Below are positions 8,818 to 19,300 of a stretch of DNA of 64,000 bases, piece by piece. Numbering within the stretch: position 1 is the first letter of the stretch; every line of letters begins with the position of its first letter. The translations under genes were made by a program, and so were the position numbers. The notes under the pieces were generated by a model, which did no database searches, was not told the origin of the DNA, and saw nothing but the letters and a program-made list of their open reading frames with translations. Source of the DNA: Natronomonas moolapensis 8.8.11 (GTDB lineage: Archaea; Halobacteriota; Halobacteria; Halobacteriales; Haloarculaceae); assembly GCF_000591055.1 (NCBI RefSeq), contig NC_020388.1, positions 1,116,001 to 1,180,000 of the forward strand, read 5' to 3'.

Positions 8818-9130
8818 CTAATAGTTAGTGGGTGGAGAAAGCCGTAGGTCCGAGCGGCCTGCTCCAAGCAGGGTTTGGAGCAGGCCGCGGAACTTCGCCA
8901 ACCACGGCTGGAGCAGTGACCAGAGACATTTTGTTTGGCTCACGTGGACGGCCTCGTCAGAGATGTATCTGCCGTCATAGACGACGTATCGGTGATCATG
9001 CTCCATGCTCGGTAGGCTGGCAATCCGTCAGTCCAAACCTCTTACAGCGGCTGAGAGGGGTTGTCGGTCTCCTTAATCACCAACGTGAGATCGTCCTCAT
9101 ACTCGCACCCTCTTGAGTTGACACCACGTG
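8818..9130 (-). pseudogene. remnant of an IS1595-like haloarchaeal transposase (C-terminal part)
   Basis: Pieces of one transposase can be read in different frames on the minus strand: CEYEDDLTLVIKETDNPSQ (about 9070-9120), then HRYVVYDGRYISDEAVHV and LWSLLQPWLAKFRGL (about 8890-9000), then LEQAARTYGFLHPL (about 8825-8870). Motifs of this kind are familiar from C-termini of haloarchaeal IS1595-type transposases. At least two frameshifts and the missing N-terminus make it non-functional. The join between FRGL and LEQAA falls in a perfect hairpin (8855-8887). The family name rests on memory of the motif. Confidence 0.5.
8855..8887. repeat. 13-bp perfect inverted repeat inside the transposase remnant
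   Basis: CGGCCTGCTCCAA (8855-8867) and TTGGAGCAGGCCG (8875-8887) are exact reverse complements around a 7-nt loop. The plus strand across it reads SKQGLEQAA while the minus strand reads the preceding FRGL. This suggests the central segment was flipped between short inverted repeats, disrupting the transposase frame. Confidence 0.6.
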
Positions 9131-9673
9131 AAGCGCGTCGCGGCAGGCCGTGATGAGCGCCACCACATCTCCCTAACTCCCTGTCCAGCGGGTGCGTCCG
9201 CCCTCGGGCGACCCGCGCGGTTAAGCCCCTTCCACGGCGGGTCTTGGCGTTTGACCCCGACACACCTGGCTGTGTTTCATTGACCTGTGTTGCCCATTCA
9301 GCGTGTCATAGAATTGTTCACAGCGTACTGTATAGCTAACCACGCTTAAGTTTGGGACATCACCTGTCGCGGTAGCAGGGCCAACATGGGAGCGCGGGAT
9401 CAGCGTACCAACAGTCAAAGTCATTTGCAAGACTCGCGCTGTCGATCTTGCACGCTTACTAGTAATAATATTGCTAATCTGATCCTTGTTTCGCTCAGTT
9501 AGTGAAGAGTCTTAGTCAATAACTACTGAGTGCGGTGATGTGTAGCTCACATCTACCACCGAACTCTCATCAAACAGGTCCAACAATATCCACTCAGACA
9601 ATAGTTCGTTCTGCTAAACTAGAACGGATGCCTTTCACCCAAGGCAGCGAATGAGAACCAACGATTATCGGAA
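9131..9673. other. non-coding stretch at the 3' end of the DISARM operon
   Basis: This stretch lies between the transposase remnant and the drmC stop. Short frames here lack recognisable motifs and match neither neighbour. The first 150 bases are GC-rich and probably more debris of the same transposon; the rest is AT-rich. No tRNA, repeat array or promoter of note was seen. Confidence 0.4.
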
Positions 9674-10588
9674 TCACAGAGGTAATTTGACTTTTTTTGC
9701 GAAGTCGAAAACCACATCAAAGACGTCTACAGCGGATCCAACAGTCTCTCCTTGGAGGAGAATGCCCAACTCAAAGTTGTTTGAGAGACTCGTATCAGTC
9801 AAGTTTGCACTCCCGAGGTAACAGATGTCTCTGTCAGCTATCGCTATCTTCGCGTGCGTCGCGTAAGCTTGGCGTCCAGTCTCGTCATCTGATTCGTAGA
9901 GGTCACGAACTCTCAACAGGTGTCGATTCCCCGGATTGACTCTTTCGTGGACCGAGTTCAGTGTTGAGATGAGTTTTGAGTTCGCAGACCCCGTTTCGCG
10001 TGTTAGTATCTTCGTCGTAACTCCGCGATTTGCCAGGCTGGCAATATCGCCCACTACCGACGGATTTGGATTGAAGTACGGATTTGCGATCCGGACGACC
10101 GAATCTGCATCAAAGAACAACTTTCGTAGGTCGCTGGACAAGGGTCTAACGTCGGTCATCCCCTTGCGGTGGATTCCCGGAGGGAAGGTCGCTGTTAGTT
10201 CAACGTCCGGGGCCCTGCTAGTCTTCTCCGTCACGCCCGCTTCTTCTAAAGCCGCTCTAGCGATTCGTTGACCCTCTAAAATTCTAGCCGCAGCTTCACA
10301 CTCTACGGTGAAAGAGTAGTCAGCGAAGGATACTCCACTCCTCTTCTGATCTGCGACTCCGTTCAGTACCAAACCAGTAAAGAGGGACTCCGCATCTGAC
10401 TTTGAGAGTCTGTGGCGTTCGATAGATCTGTTTAGTTCTGTTCGGTTGATTTGGATAAGACGCTCTGATCGCTCGGCGAAGTAGTCCCTCAAGAGTGGCA
10501 GGATTTCCGAGTCGCTCACTCCCCGGGCGATGGTGAACTCAAGGTCGTTGTTGAACCACTCGTCGCTGGGTTCTCCATCGTCAATCAT
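9674..10588 (-). CDS. drmC: DISARM DrmC, phospholipase D-fold protein
   Basis: A 304-residue protein ending the drm operon, 6 nt after drmB. The C-terminal half is a phospholipase D domain with a single HKD motif: H245-x-K247 then D252, followed by GSANLT (259-264). PLD-fold proteins with one HKD usually act as dimers, and many cut nucleic acids. Residues 1-120 are helical and acidic. DrmC is a core gene of every described DISARM system, although it was reported as dispensable for protection in the Bacillus system. Nuclease function is inferred from the fold. Confidence 0.88.
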   Translation of the reverse strand: MIDDGEPSDEWFNNDLEFTIARGVSDSEILPLLRDYFAERSERLIQINRTELNRSIERHRLSKSDAESLFTGLVLNGVADQKRSGVSFADYSFTVECEAAARILEGQRIARAALEEAGVTEKTSRAPDVELTATFPPGIHRKGMTDVRPLSSDLRKLFFDADSVVRIANPYFNPNPSVVGDIASLANRGVTTKILTRETGSANSKLISTLNSVHERVNPGNRHLLRVRDLYESDDETGRQAYATHAKIAIADRDICYLGSANLTDTSLSNNFELGILLQGETVGSAVDVFDVVFDFAKKVKLPL

Positions 10589-10594
10589 CGGTAG

Positions 10595-12481
10595 CTAGAC
10601 ATCCCAGAACGGTGTGTGGTCGTTACCTCCAACGAGTAATTCCCTGTCGAGAGCTCCGTTGTAGTACTCACACGTGAACTCGCTCACGTGTAGACATGCG
10701 TGACAGGCTGCACCCTCATCGTCGTCTAAGCAGGCTGGGTCGTAGATGCAGCGAGATGCGTGGTCTACCGCGTCGTCAATCCATGGGTGGATGCGGGTCT
10801 TGAATAGTGTGAACATCCCACCGAGTGCGAAGTGTTCCATACTCTGCGCGTACAAGACGATAGCCGGTACAGTCGGGAGGAGCAGCTCGGAGATGCTGTC
10901 GGTACCGAGGCCGCACTGTTCGCTCGCTGTACTCATCAGTGCGTGACTACTGGAGTGGATCAGCCGATAGACGACGTCGGTAATATCATGTTCGATTGGC
11001 GTGAACGGATGCTGAGTCTGTGTGTTGTCGAAGTTACTCAGGAACCAGCGCTTCAACTCGGCGTCGTCGTCGGTGTCTGGTGCCGTAGATTCGGTTAAGT
11101 AGCCGTTCTCAATGAGCCACTTGACAATCTCTGCTCTGTCAAGTTCCAAGACGATGGCTTCGGACGGGGATCGATCTCCCCATACAGTGAGAGCGTCAAG
11201 GTTGTACGGGTGATCGAAAGCACGTAGAGTGGTCTCGCTGGCGTCTGGGGAGTCACGTGTATACCCGAACACGGTGTTCAAAAGCGGGAAGTTATCAACG
11301 ACCCAGGCATCCGATACGTTGATTCGGTCCAGCTTCTCTCGATATAGTTTCGCTTGCGGGTACTTTTCCACGAACTCGTCGTTGTCCACGAACTCCGATA
11401 GAGAACGAGGTGTTGGGTGCCGTTCTTCAACACTCTCTCGCATGGACCCTCCTTCGTAACCCCGAGTAGATCTCAAGAAGGTAAACAGGTCGTGTGCGAC
11501 TGCAGTGTACGCGGAACCTGCGTCCTCTTCAGTACGTTCCGTGGGTAGCTTGACACGATCTCTGTTCTGGGTTACGACGGTCCCTCTGCTTGGCGAGTTA
11601 CCCATCGCAATTTGCAGAGCCTGTTCTTTGTTCTTTTCAACCCACTCCTTCCCAAACTGCTCATACAGATCTTTGAGAACATCCTCTTCAGACTGTTCAC
11701 TGATGGCGATCTCTTCAAGAGTAACGTCTTTTTTTTCCAAATCAACATCCCCCAAGTGGGCCGCCATCAAAATCCGAGTCCATTCTTCACCATACGGAAT
11801 TTCGTCTTCTTGAACGCCTACGTGAGGGATATCGACGATTACCTCACGTTGTGGGTAAAACACGGTGCCAGCGTTGGTCGGTTGTATGGATCTGACAGTC
11901 TCGTCGCAACGGTCACAGTAAGCCGAGAGGTCACCGGTTCGCTGGTGACAGATGCCACACTCAAACGACCACGTTCGCATATCTTCCGGGACGCCCCTGT
12001 TTAGTCGAACGTCGTCGTAGCCGTGGGAATCGCATCCAGATGGCGTCAAGGTGAAGATCTCGCCACAGTCGTGAGTAGCGATGAACGAGAGCTGCTGGAG
12101 CTGTCCGCCGCACCCGCTCCGTGTACAACGACCCTTCGTATACTGGAAGCCCTTAGCAGTGTCCCGGTACTCAACGTGGTCGCACCGCTTACAGACCATC
12201 GTAGTCGGGAAGATCTCTCCGTAGACTTGCTGGGGGCGGAACACGTCTATCCGTGCGTCGTTAAGCTCGGACCACGGAGGGCTCTCCCCGTTTCGGAAGC
12301 TCGAAACCCGTCCTTGGACGTGGTTTGCTATTCGTCGCTGATCTACGTCCATCTCTTGATGGTGCCACTCGTCAACCATCATTGTAATCCCGTACCGGGC
12401 GTAGTCAAACAGGTCACCGGGTACGAAGTTCGCCAGTACCTGTGCGACACCGCGTTCCATTTCGGCGTTCTCTTGGCTCAT
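10595..12481 (-). CDS. drmB: DISARM DrmB (DUF1998 domain)
   Basis: A 628-residue protein, start ATG at 12481, 20 nt after drmA. A zinc-ribbon-like group lies at Cys97, Cys100, Cys119 and Cys124 (CKRC and CTRSGCGG), with further Cys pairs near 168-195 (CGIC, CDRC). The C-terminal DUF1998 region (about 505-628) includes HSSSHALM and the final Cys cluster CIYDPAC...CHAC. In DISARM, DrmB binds the DrmA helicase and forms the DrmAB complex that engages phage DNA. Tight spacing with drmA and drmC fits co-expression in equal amounts. Length is normal for the family. Confidence 0.9.
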   Translation of the reverse strand: MSQENAEMERGVAQVLANFVPGDLFDYARYGITMMVDEWHHQEMDVDQRRIANHVQGRVSSFRNGESPPWSELNDARIDVFRPQQVYGEIFPTTMVCKRCDHVEYRDTAKGFQYTKGRCTRSGCGGQLQQLSFIATHDCGEIFTLTPSGCDSHGYDDVRLNRGVPEDMRTWSFECGICHQRTGDLSAYCDRCDETVRSIQPTNAGTVFYPQREVIVDIPHVGVQEDEIPYGEEWTRILMAAHLGDVDLEKKDVTLEEIAISEQSEEDVLKDLYEQFGKEWVEKNKEQALQIAMGNSPSRGTVVTQNRDRVKLPTERTEEDAGSAYTAVAHDLFTFLRSTRGYEGGSMRESVEERHPTPRSLSEFVDNDEFVEKYPQAKLYREKLDRINVSDAWVVDNFPLLNTVFGYTRDSPDASETTLRAFDHPYNLDALTVWGDRSPSEAIVLELDRAEIVKWLIENGYLTESTAPDTDDDAELKRWFLSNFDNTQTQHPFTPIEHDITDVVYRLIHSSSHALMSTASEQCGLGTDSISELLLPTVPAIVLYAQSMEHFALGGMFTLFKTRIHPWIDDAVDHASRCIYDPACLDDDEGAACHACLHVSEFTCEYYNGALDRELLVGGNDHTPFWDV

Positions 12482-12501
12482 TGTCTCTTGATCCTCCGAG
12501 T

Positions 12502-15500
12502 TTAGTTGTCAGTGAACATCTGAAGTACGGACGCCGAGTCGGGTGTGGGGTACACGGGAATCTGTTCGTCGATGTCTCTGAGACTCCGCATCGGCCCCCG
12601 GTGATCCTCTTCCCTGTCGAGTAGAAATCCAATCCAGTCCTTCTTTGGATTGAGCGGTTTCTTCATGGCACGAGTCCACAATTCGTCAAAGTAACTCTCC
12701 AGCTTCTCCCGGTAGAGTTGCATACCGGTCGTGTCTGCCCACTCGCGTTCGTGATCCTCGGTGACGGCGTAACAACGCAACACCATCTCTAACATCTCTT
12801 CACGGTCTATGTCGCCGTTCCGAGCCGCTTCCTGTAGTCCTCCATGAAGATAGACACGGTCGTCGTACTTTCCCTCAAGCATTTCGTCGTAGTACTGGAT
12901 GATCAACCCAGCGAATATTCCAGGTAGAGTACACTCCACGGCGAATTCTGCCCACCGTTCCAACGGGGTCGCCTCAACGAGTAGGTCTTGGTACCGGTGG
13001 TAGTGATCGAAGCGAGTATAGTGGCTCCGGTCCCGTGCACGCATCGAATCAAACAGTAGGAACACGCTCCCCGTGTGACGTCGTCCAACTCGTGAGTACG
13101 CTTGGATGTACTCCGCGGTGTTCCGCGGCATACCGAAGAACGAGATGAAGTTGAATTTGTCAACATCAACCCCGTGGGATATCATTGATGTGGCGATGAC
13201 GATGTCGATTGGCCGATCCGGGTCATCAGATTCAAGTCGAGCGAGAGCGTCTCTGACCACACTCATCGGTGTTTCTCCGGTCAGAGATACGGGTGTGAGT
13301 GACTCGTAGGGGTCACCGTGAGACTCCAACTGCCAATTAATCATGGTCTTGACCGACCGTTGGAGCATGTCGCTATTGCTTTTCGAAATGTTGTACGATA
13401 TCTGCGTCTCGTATTGGGTCAAGAGATCTTCCAGTAGTTCCTTGCGTTCGCCGGCGTCGTCGGGCAAGTCCAGTGGGCCACTCGTCGCATCCACGGAGAG
13501 TAATGAGTCATATAGCGACTCCAGATTCGCACGGAACTCCTGAATGATCTGAGCGTACTCCTTAATAACGGTGTTTATAGCGAAGGTACGGGAGACGCTG
13601 CGAGGTACGGCACCGACCATTTCTCTGCCGAGTTGGTGTGGATCTTCGTACGCGTAGAACGACTGTTTCAGACGCGGTCCCTGTGACGGGAAGATTTTGG
13701 CGTCACGCCAGTAGAGAGCTTGAACCTGCTCCTCCGCACCGGCAATCGTCGCCGTCGCAGCTACGTATTTTGGATTCCACCCCCCATCGTTCACTTCGTC
13801 CATCCACTCTTGGAGGAACGTCTCATAGTGTGAATCAAATGCACCAAATTCCTCCCGTAAAAGGTGCAATTCGTCCTGAATAAAGAGGGATGGAGGATCA
13901 ACTGGGTCAACGGACTCCAACGACTCGCTGTCGCATTGGACGTCGTCCGGATAGTTCCAGTCGTCACACAGACAACCGTCTTCACCCGTATAACCATGGT
14001 CAAGACACCTGTGTTTTACCCGACCGAACAGAGTTCGTGCCCGCCGCTGCATCCCCATGATTGCGATCTTGTCTATCGTACTCACAACGAACGTGGGAGC
14101 GTATCGATACACCTCCTCATCTGTAATATATACGGGCAACTCAGCGGTCTCTCCCCCTTGGCGTTCTACTTCCGGACACTCGGAGTTCGTACACTGGTGA
14201 ACGATTCGTAGGCGTCGTTCGTCCCCGGTGACTTCCACGGAGTCTTCTCCACAGTAGGGACACTCCGAGACGATGAGCCAGTCTTCTTGCTTTTCTTCGT
14301 CGTCCCGGGCCTTTCTTGCGTTGTTCGCGCCGTTTGAGTCTCCCTCAATCACCTTGTTCGGAGTATTGTTCTTCCCGACAAAGTACCCAACACTGAATTC
14401 TTCTCCGCCGAAGTGATTGTCTTCTCTCCGGATCGTTTCTGCGCGACAGAGTACGTTCGCAATCCGCTGTAACTGCTGGAGGGAGAGTAACCGTAGAGGG
14501 AATTTCGTCCAAGCCGTTGTCCCGAAGTTCTTCCCGCGGAGACGGTCGTAGAAGGCTGTGAAGACGACGAGTCCGAGGTAAGCCTCTGTCTTCCCACCAC
14601 CGGTAGGGAAGTAGATCACGTCGCCTATGTTGAGACGATCTTCCACGTCCCGACCAGGATCTGCCTGGGCGACGATGTCCGGGATGCTCATTACGATGAA
14701 TATGATCTGGAACAGTCGCCACTCGGTGAACTCTTCACCCATTCGAGAGAACGTCCGGTTCAACGCTCTAAACGCTCTCTCTACGTTCTCATCTTCTCTG
14801 ATCAGTTCTCGCCCTCGCTGGAAACGCTCACGCTCGGCGACGAATTCTTCAATGGCGTTTTTGAACTCTTCTACGGCTTCGTCCGACTTCCCCTCCAGAG
14901 CTTCGTCCCTCACTTCGTCGTACTGTTCCGCGGCACGTTCCATCTCGTCCCTGATAGCACCTAACACATCATCTATGTCACCGTTGGCGAGATCTTCAAA
15001 AGGTGCCGGAACAGCTTCACGGGATCGGTACTTCGGTTGCTCATGGAAGGGAACCGTGGTCGTCTCGGCGTGAGTGACTGTTTCTCCTCCACCAGAGTTC
15101 ACCGCGCAGTTTTCACCAACCGCATAAATCTCTCCGTCATACTGGTACTCATCACGAATCTCCTGAGAATTAAACGGAAGGAGAGAAGCACCGTCTACAT
15201 CAACTGATAGACCAGCGTCAAAGAGGTATGTCTGCCACTCGGAACCACCTTCGACCGCGTTGTTGAAGTCCTCACCGTGGGTATTCACCAATTGAACGTT
15301 GATTGCGATGGATCCCTCGTCTGGTCGGTGACTACAGGTGATTCTCACAGAGCCCTCCCAGAGAGTCGGCACCGGGTCACCTGTGAACACCCGGTTGAGG
15401 TAATCCTCAAAGGCGGATTCGTCTTCTCGTGCATCTGGCGGAACGTCTTCTTTCTCTCTGTAGGTAGCGTCTGGATCGGCTTCCCGGAACGCTCTGCCGG

Positions 15501-16170
15501 CGTTCTCAAACTCTCTTCGTGCTTCAGCGAACGCCTGGTCTAAACTCTTGTTTATAGTTCGTCCAGTCTCGGCGGCGTCCTTGAGGTCCGAACCGGTCAG
15601 CTCTAACGACCGAAACGATGGCTCAATCCGTTCGTAAACACCGACCAAGCTCTGAGTTCGAGCGTCTTCGGTCTCGCCTCCGTCGGCACGGACGTCGGTC
15701 TCTCGGGCTTCTTCCATTTCAATATCCTCTGCAGCGTTCGCTAACTCACCGTGTTGTACCTGCTCTTTGTACGTCGGGAACCGCCTGTAGAACACCTTTG
15801 CATCCGGCGTCACGTCTACCACTGCGTCGTCGTCAACGTTATCGTCGATACGGAATTTTATACCGAGAGTAAACGGAGCGACTCTCGTAGCGATGTTCTG
15901 AAAAATGTCGTCTTCAGCTTGTGCTTCACGGTAGGGATACTGACTAGCGACGACACCCGCGAAGAACTGTTCTTGAGGATCTATCCCGAAAACCGTTTGT
16001 TGCTCTTCCCCCCGTCCGGTGATGCGGTTCGTGAGCCTCTGGGTGATGATTTTGTTGACGGCTTGATGCCGCCGGTACGAGGGATCGTCGGAGACTTCGT
16101 ACGCACTGTCTGGGGGACGGACGTACTCCGGGTCAGTTCTCGGAGGGATTGAGCTGAATCGAGGAGACAC
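12502..16170 (-). CDS. drmA: DISARM DrmA, superfamily 2 helicase
   Basis: A 1222-residue helicase with a GTG start at 16170. Walker A is PTGGGKTEAY (about 522-531) and the motif II box is DELH (about 766-769). The second RecA lobe is recognised by IVIATSMISHGVDVDKFN and the motif VI arginines in AYSRVGRRHTG. An insert with Cys pairs (CPYC at 637-640, then Cys near 660 and 665) probably binds zinc. The first 500 residues are an acidic helical domain without known motifs. DrmA uses ATP to move on or open DNA and works with DrmB. A 181-bp gap separates it from the upstream gene, so a second promoter is possible. Confidence 0.92.
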   Translation of the reverse strand: MSPRFSSIPPRTDPEYVRPPDSAYEVSDDPSYRRHQAVNKIITQRLTNRITGRGEEQQTVFGIDPQEQFFAGVVASQYPYREAQAEDDIFQNIATRVAPFTLGIKFRIDDNVDDDAVVDVTPDAKVFYRRFPTYKEQVQHGELANAAEDIEMEEARETDVRADGGETEDARTQSLVGVYERIEPSFRSLELTGSDLKDAAETGRTINKSLDQAFAEARREFENAGRAFREADPDATYREKEDVPPDAREDESAFEDYLNRVFTGDPVPTLWEGSVRITCSHRPDEGSIAINVQLVNTHGEDFNNAVEGGSEWQTYLFDAGLSVDVDGASLLPFNSQEIRDEYQYDGEIYAVGENCAVNSGGGETVTHAETTTVPFHEQPKYRSREAVPAPFEDLANGDIDDVLGAIRDEMERAAEQYDEVRDEALEGKSDEAVEEFKNAIEEFVAERERFQRGRELIREDENVERAFRALNRTFSRMGEEFTEWRLFQIIFIVMSIPDIVAQADPGRDVEDRLNIGDVIYFPTGGGKTEAYLGLVVFTAFYDRLRGKNFGTTAWTKFPLRLLSLQQLQRIANVLCRAETIRREDNHFGGEEFSVGYFVGKNNTPNKVIEGDSNGANNARKARDDEEKQEDWLIVSECPYCGEDSVEVTGDERRLRIVHQCTNSECPEVERQGGETAELPVYITDEEVYRYAPTFVVSTIDKIAIMGMQRRARTLFGRVKHRCLDHGYTGEDGCLCDDWNYPDDVQCDSESLESVDPVDPPSLFIQDELHLLREEFGAFDSHYETFLQEWMDEVNDGGWNPKYVAATATIAGAEEQVQALYWRDAKIFPSQGPRLKQSFYAYEDPHQLGREMVGAVPRSVSRTFAINTVIKEYAQIIQEFRANLESLYDSLLSVDATSGPLDLPDDAGERKELLEDLLTQYETQISYNISKSNSDMLQRSVKTMINWQLESHGDPYESLTPVSLTGETPMSVVRDALARLESDDPDRPIDIVIATSMISHGVDVDKFNFISFFGMPRNTAEYIQAYSRVGRRHTGSVFLLFDSMRARDRSHYTRFDHYHRYQDLLVEATPLERWAEFAVECTLPGIFAGLIIQYYDEMLEGKYDDRVYLHGGLQEAARNGDIDREEMLEMVLRCYAVTEDHEREWADTTGMQLYREKLESYFDELWTRAMKKPLNPKKDWIGFLLDREEDHRGPMRSLRDIDEQIPVYPTPDSASVLQMFTDN

Positions 16171-16351
16171 GAAGGCGGGTTTCTCTTGTGGGGATATAAA
16201 TGTTCAACCGGATGGAGGTACCCCTTTGCGAGACGAATTGAACGATCCCGCAAGGAGCGTAATAGGTACAGGTCGATAAAATTATCACCTCCATACCTCG
16301 TAGTGCCCCGAAACAACGCTACCCTGGATTCAAAGAGTTTGAATGGACATA

Positions 16352-19300
16352 TCACTCAACGTCGCCGTCTTCGCTTACCTCCTCTATCTCTTCTACAGTA
16401 TGGTGAGTGCCAGCTTCCGAGACGCGAGTGGGTTTATCAGCGTTCATTTGTTCTTTGATAGTATCGTGTAGCTCGTGACCCTGTTGCCGGTTGATTGTTC
16501 GGAGCCCTTCCATCGCCGCTTCTATTCCTTTTGGATCGGCGACGAGTTTTTGATACTCAAAAGCACGACCGATAGCCTCTATGTCGAGATACGATCTCGG
16601 GCCGATAGTTAATGAAGGATCTTCTACAAGGTCAATCGGGCCATCTGCTTCCAGTACAGATTTGAACCAAGTTCGGACCGTTGCTTTCGTACGGTCAAAG
16701 TCGTCGTTTGATCCTTTCACACGGTCGTATATCGTATCATGTATTTTCGAATTTGTATCCATCTCGTCGGGAGAAAGCTTGTCCGCGACGCGTTGCCGAA
16801 TGTCTTCTATTGCGTTGTACCAGTCATTTAAATGGTTGATTGCGTGATCAGGACTAATCTCTTCTTCGTAGAGGTTTCGAAGTTGCTCTTGCCAGAGTTC
16901 CGTTTCCAGCTCATCCGGAATCGTCACGAATACATCACCGTCGGTTAGAGCTTCAGGACTCACCCAGTGGTACTCAACGTCATCGAGGTTTGCTCGCTCT
17001 CGGAGGGTCCGGTCGTGATTCGTTAGTTCAACTTCTTCACCACTTGTAGTTTCAACGACGTAGTGTTGAACCTCTCTATCGTACCGTCCTGACTCTTCAC
17101 GATATTCGCGGGCGGAGACTGATTGAATAGTGTCCGCCAGGATATCGGCTTTCGACTTAGGTTGTGAACCCGTCGCAGACCGAGACGCTGAAGATTGAGC
17201 GTCAGACCCCTGGGAGGACGTTTCAGATGTGCCGTCAGGGGGTACCTCCCGTTCATTGACTGGCTCTGGTTCGCTGTCTCCGGATAGCTCCGGGTAGGCA
17301 TAGGGCGAGTAATCAGAACCGGCGACGACGCCGTTCAGAGTATCGACGAACTCACGGGCGTGTCGCTCCACCATCGTAGCCCAGGTTCGGTCATAGGTCA
17401 GCACCACGGTTTGGGCCACCCTCGGGTGGAGATAGAAGCCCGCGTTCTCCTTGTGGAGTACACCACAAACAACGAGTACATCTTTCGGGTCTATCCATCT
17501 AGCTTCGTCAGGTGAGACGACAGAGATAGTGGCCGAATCTAGTTCGTCTTGAGTGACTACTTCACGTTTCAAGAGGGAGTACCGGAGAATCTCTGCGTGT
17601 TTCGGACTCTCGCTAAAAATCGCCACGCGTCGCCCGTCCTCCCTCCCGCTTTTGATGTATTCTCTCAACGCTTCGAACATGGGGTTCTGTTCTTCTAATA
17701 TTTGAGCTATTTGTTCGAATATATTGGCAGACTTATTAAGAGGACGGACCGCTTGGAGATTATCGACAGAGTCTGCTCTCTGTTCAACGTCCTCTATTCG
17801 TTCCTGAATCATCGGAGGTACGAACCGCTCCCCTTCGTAGTAGCGTTCTCGAATCCACTCATTGAAGTCTTCACTTGGGACAGGTAGGCGTTCAAAGAAC
17901 AACTGCCGCGAGAAGATCATCCCCCCCGCACCGCCATCGTCAACTCCTCTGAGGGTGGCCGATTTTTCGAAGACTTGATCCAACAACGACGAGATATCTT
18001 CCGCCTCTACGTGGTCTATCTTAATTGACGCCGACGTGGCTAGTGCACGTACGTCGTCGTCACCTATGGACCAAATGGCTTGTTCCGTGTCGTCCTTCGT
18101 TGAGTTCTCAGGTGGGTTAGAACTTCCAGAAAGCGAGCTATTCAGGCGAGAATCCCTGTCGAAACTAGCTCCTCTGATTGCACTGTCAATCGTTTCAAGC
18201 CCAGGGACTGTTGAAGCCGAATCAAGTCCGAGCGGAGGACCGTAACGTGGGCGTCCGTCCCGTTCGTTCTTCACGAAATAACTGTACGTGTTGACGAACG
18301 TGGCATCTGGATGTACATCCTCTACGTCTTCAAATCGCTCGTTAGTGTCTTCTCGTGTCCTGGACGTTAAGTTTGACAAGACGACGTCTACGTTACTAAC
18401 GTGTTTTAAATCTCTCAATTTCTTACAGAGAATAAAACGTCCAGGGCCGTGTCCGTCGGAGGCATTTTTTACCTCACCATCCCAGACGTACGCGTGCGGA
18501 ACAAGTTCCGGGATGGGCTTCGCGCTTACTACCTCCCCGGCGACATCGGAGAGAGCGAACCTCTGTAGTTCTTTTCTGATCTCCCCTTTCATTCCCCAGT
18601 GTGTTCGCGACCCTGGTGAGAACAAGCCAACCTGTCTCTCCTCTTCAGGATCGGTTAATACAATCGCTATTGCAATCAAAACGACATCTCTCGGTTCATA
18701 ATACGGAAGTACCACTGGGGCGTTTTCTCCCCGGTTCACGTGTCTAACGACCTTGTCTACGGTCTCTCGCCTGACCCCTCCGAAGCCGACATCTTTCCAC
18801 AGACCTTCTTTTGTACGTTTCTTGAGGTTGAGATCTCCCTCGGTTCTATCAAATAGACCGATCTCCGGTTTGTCCATTCGAAGGGTTTGATTGAGTGAAG
18901 AAGAGCTCTCATCGTTTCGCTGCGAGAGTTCCTTTAGTACCCCAGAAGCCTTGTCGGCGACCTTCGTGTCCCCTTCTGCCAGTTGTTTTAATCTGGGTGG
19001 CGGTGGGTAGAAACCGGCAGCTGAAACACTCTCTATTGCCGCTATCACGATAGACTGGTCATCTGACTCCAATGCCCGCAAAGCGACCTTCCCCAGGTTT
19101 GCCGGAAGCGTGGATTTTTGTCTACCAATCGTTGATATAACTCCCAACCCTTCTATGGCGTCAGTGTGTTCTCTCCGGTCAATAAGCTTAATCAACCTCT
19201 CTGATCTCTGTAATATGGCCTCCGGTGCGCGTTTTGAGACTCTTGACAGGAAACGCCAGACTACATCTCTGTCCTCTAAGTCCTCTTCTAAGAGGCTGAA

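Noticed and set aside
9674-9700. T-rich run near the drmC end as terminator
   Set aside because: The run encodes the last Lys codons of drmC on the minus strand, so it is inside the gene rather than after it.
16171-16351. Extra small gene between the DrmE-like gene and drmA
   Set aside because: Frames here overlap gene ends and have no coding-like text; treated as a spacer, possibly with a promoter.
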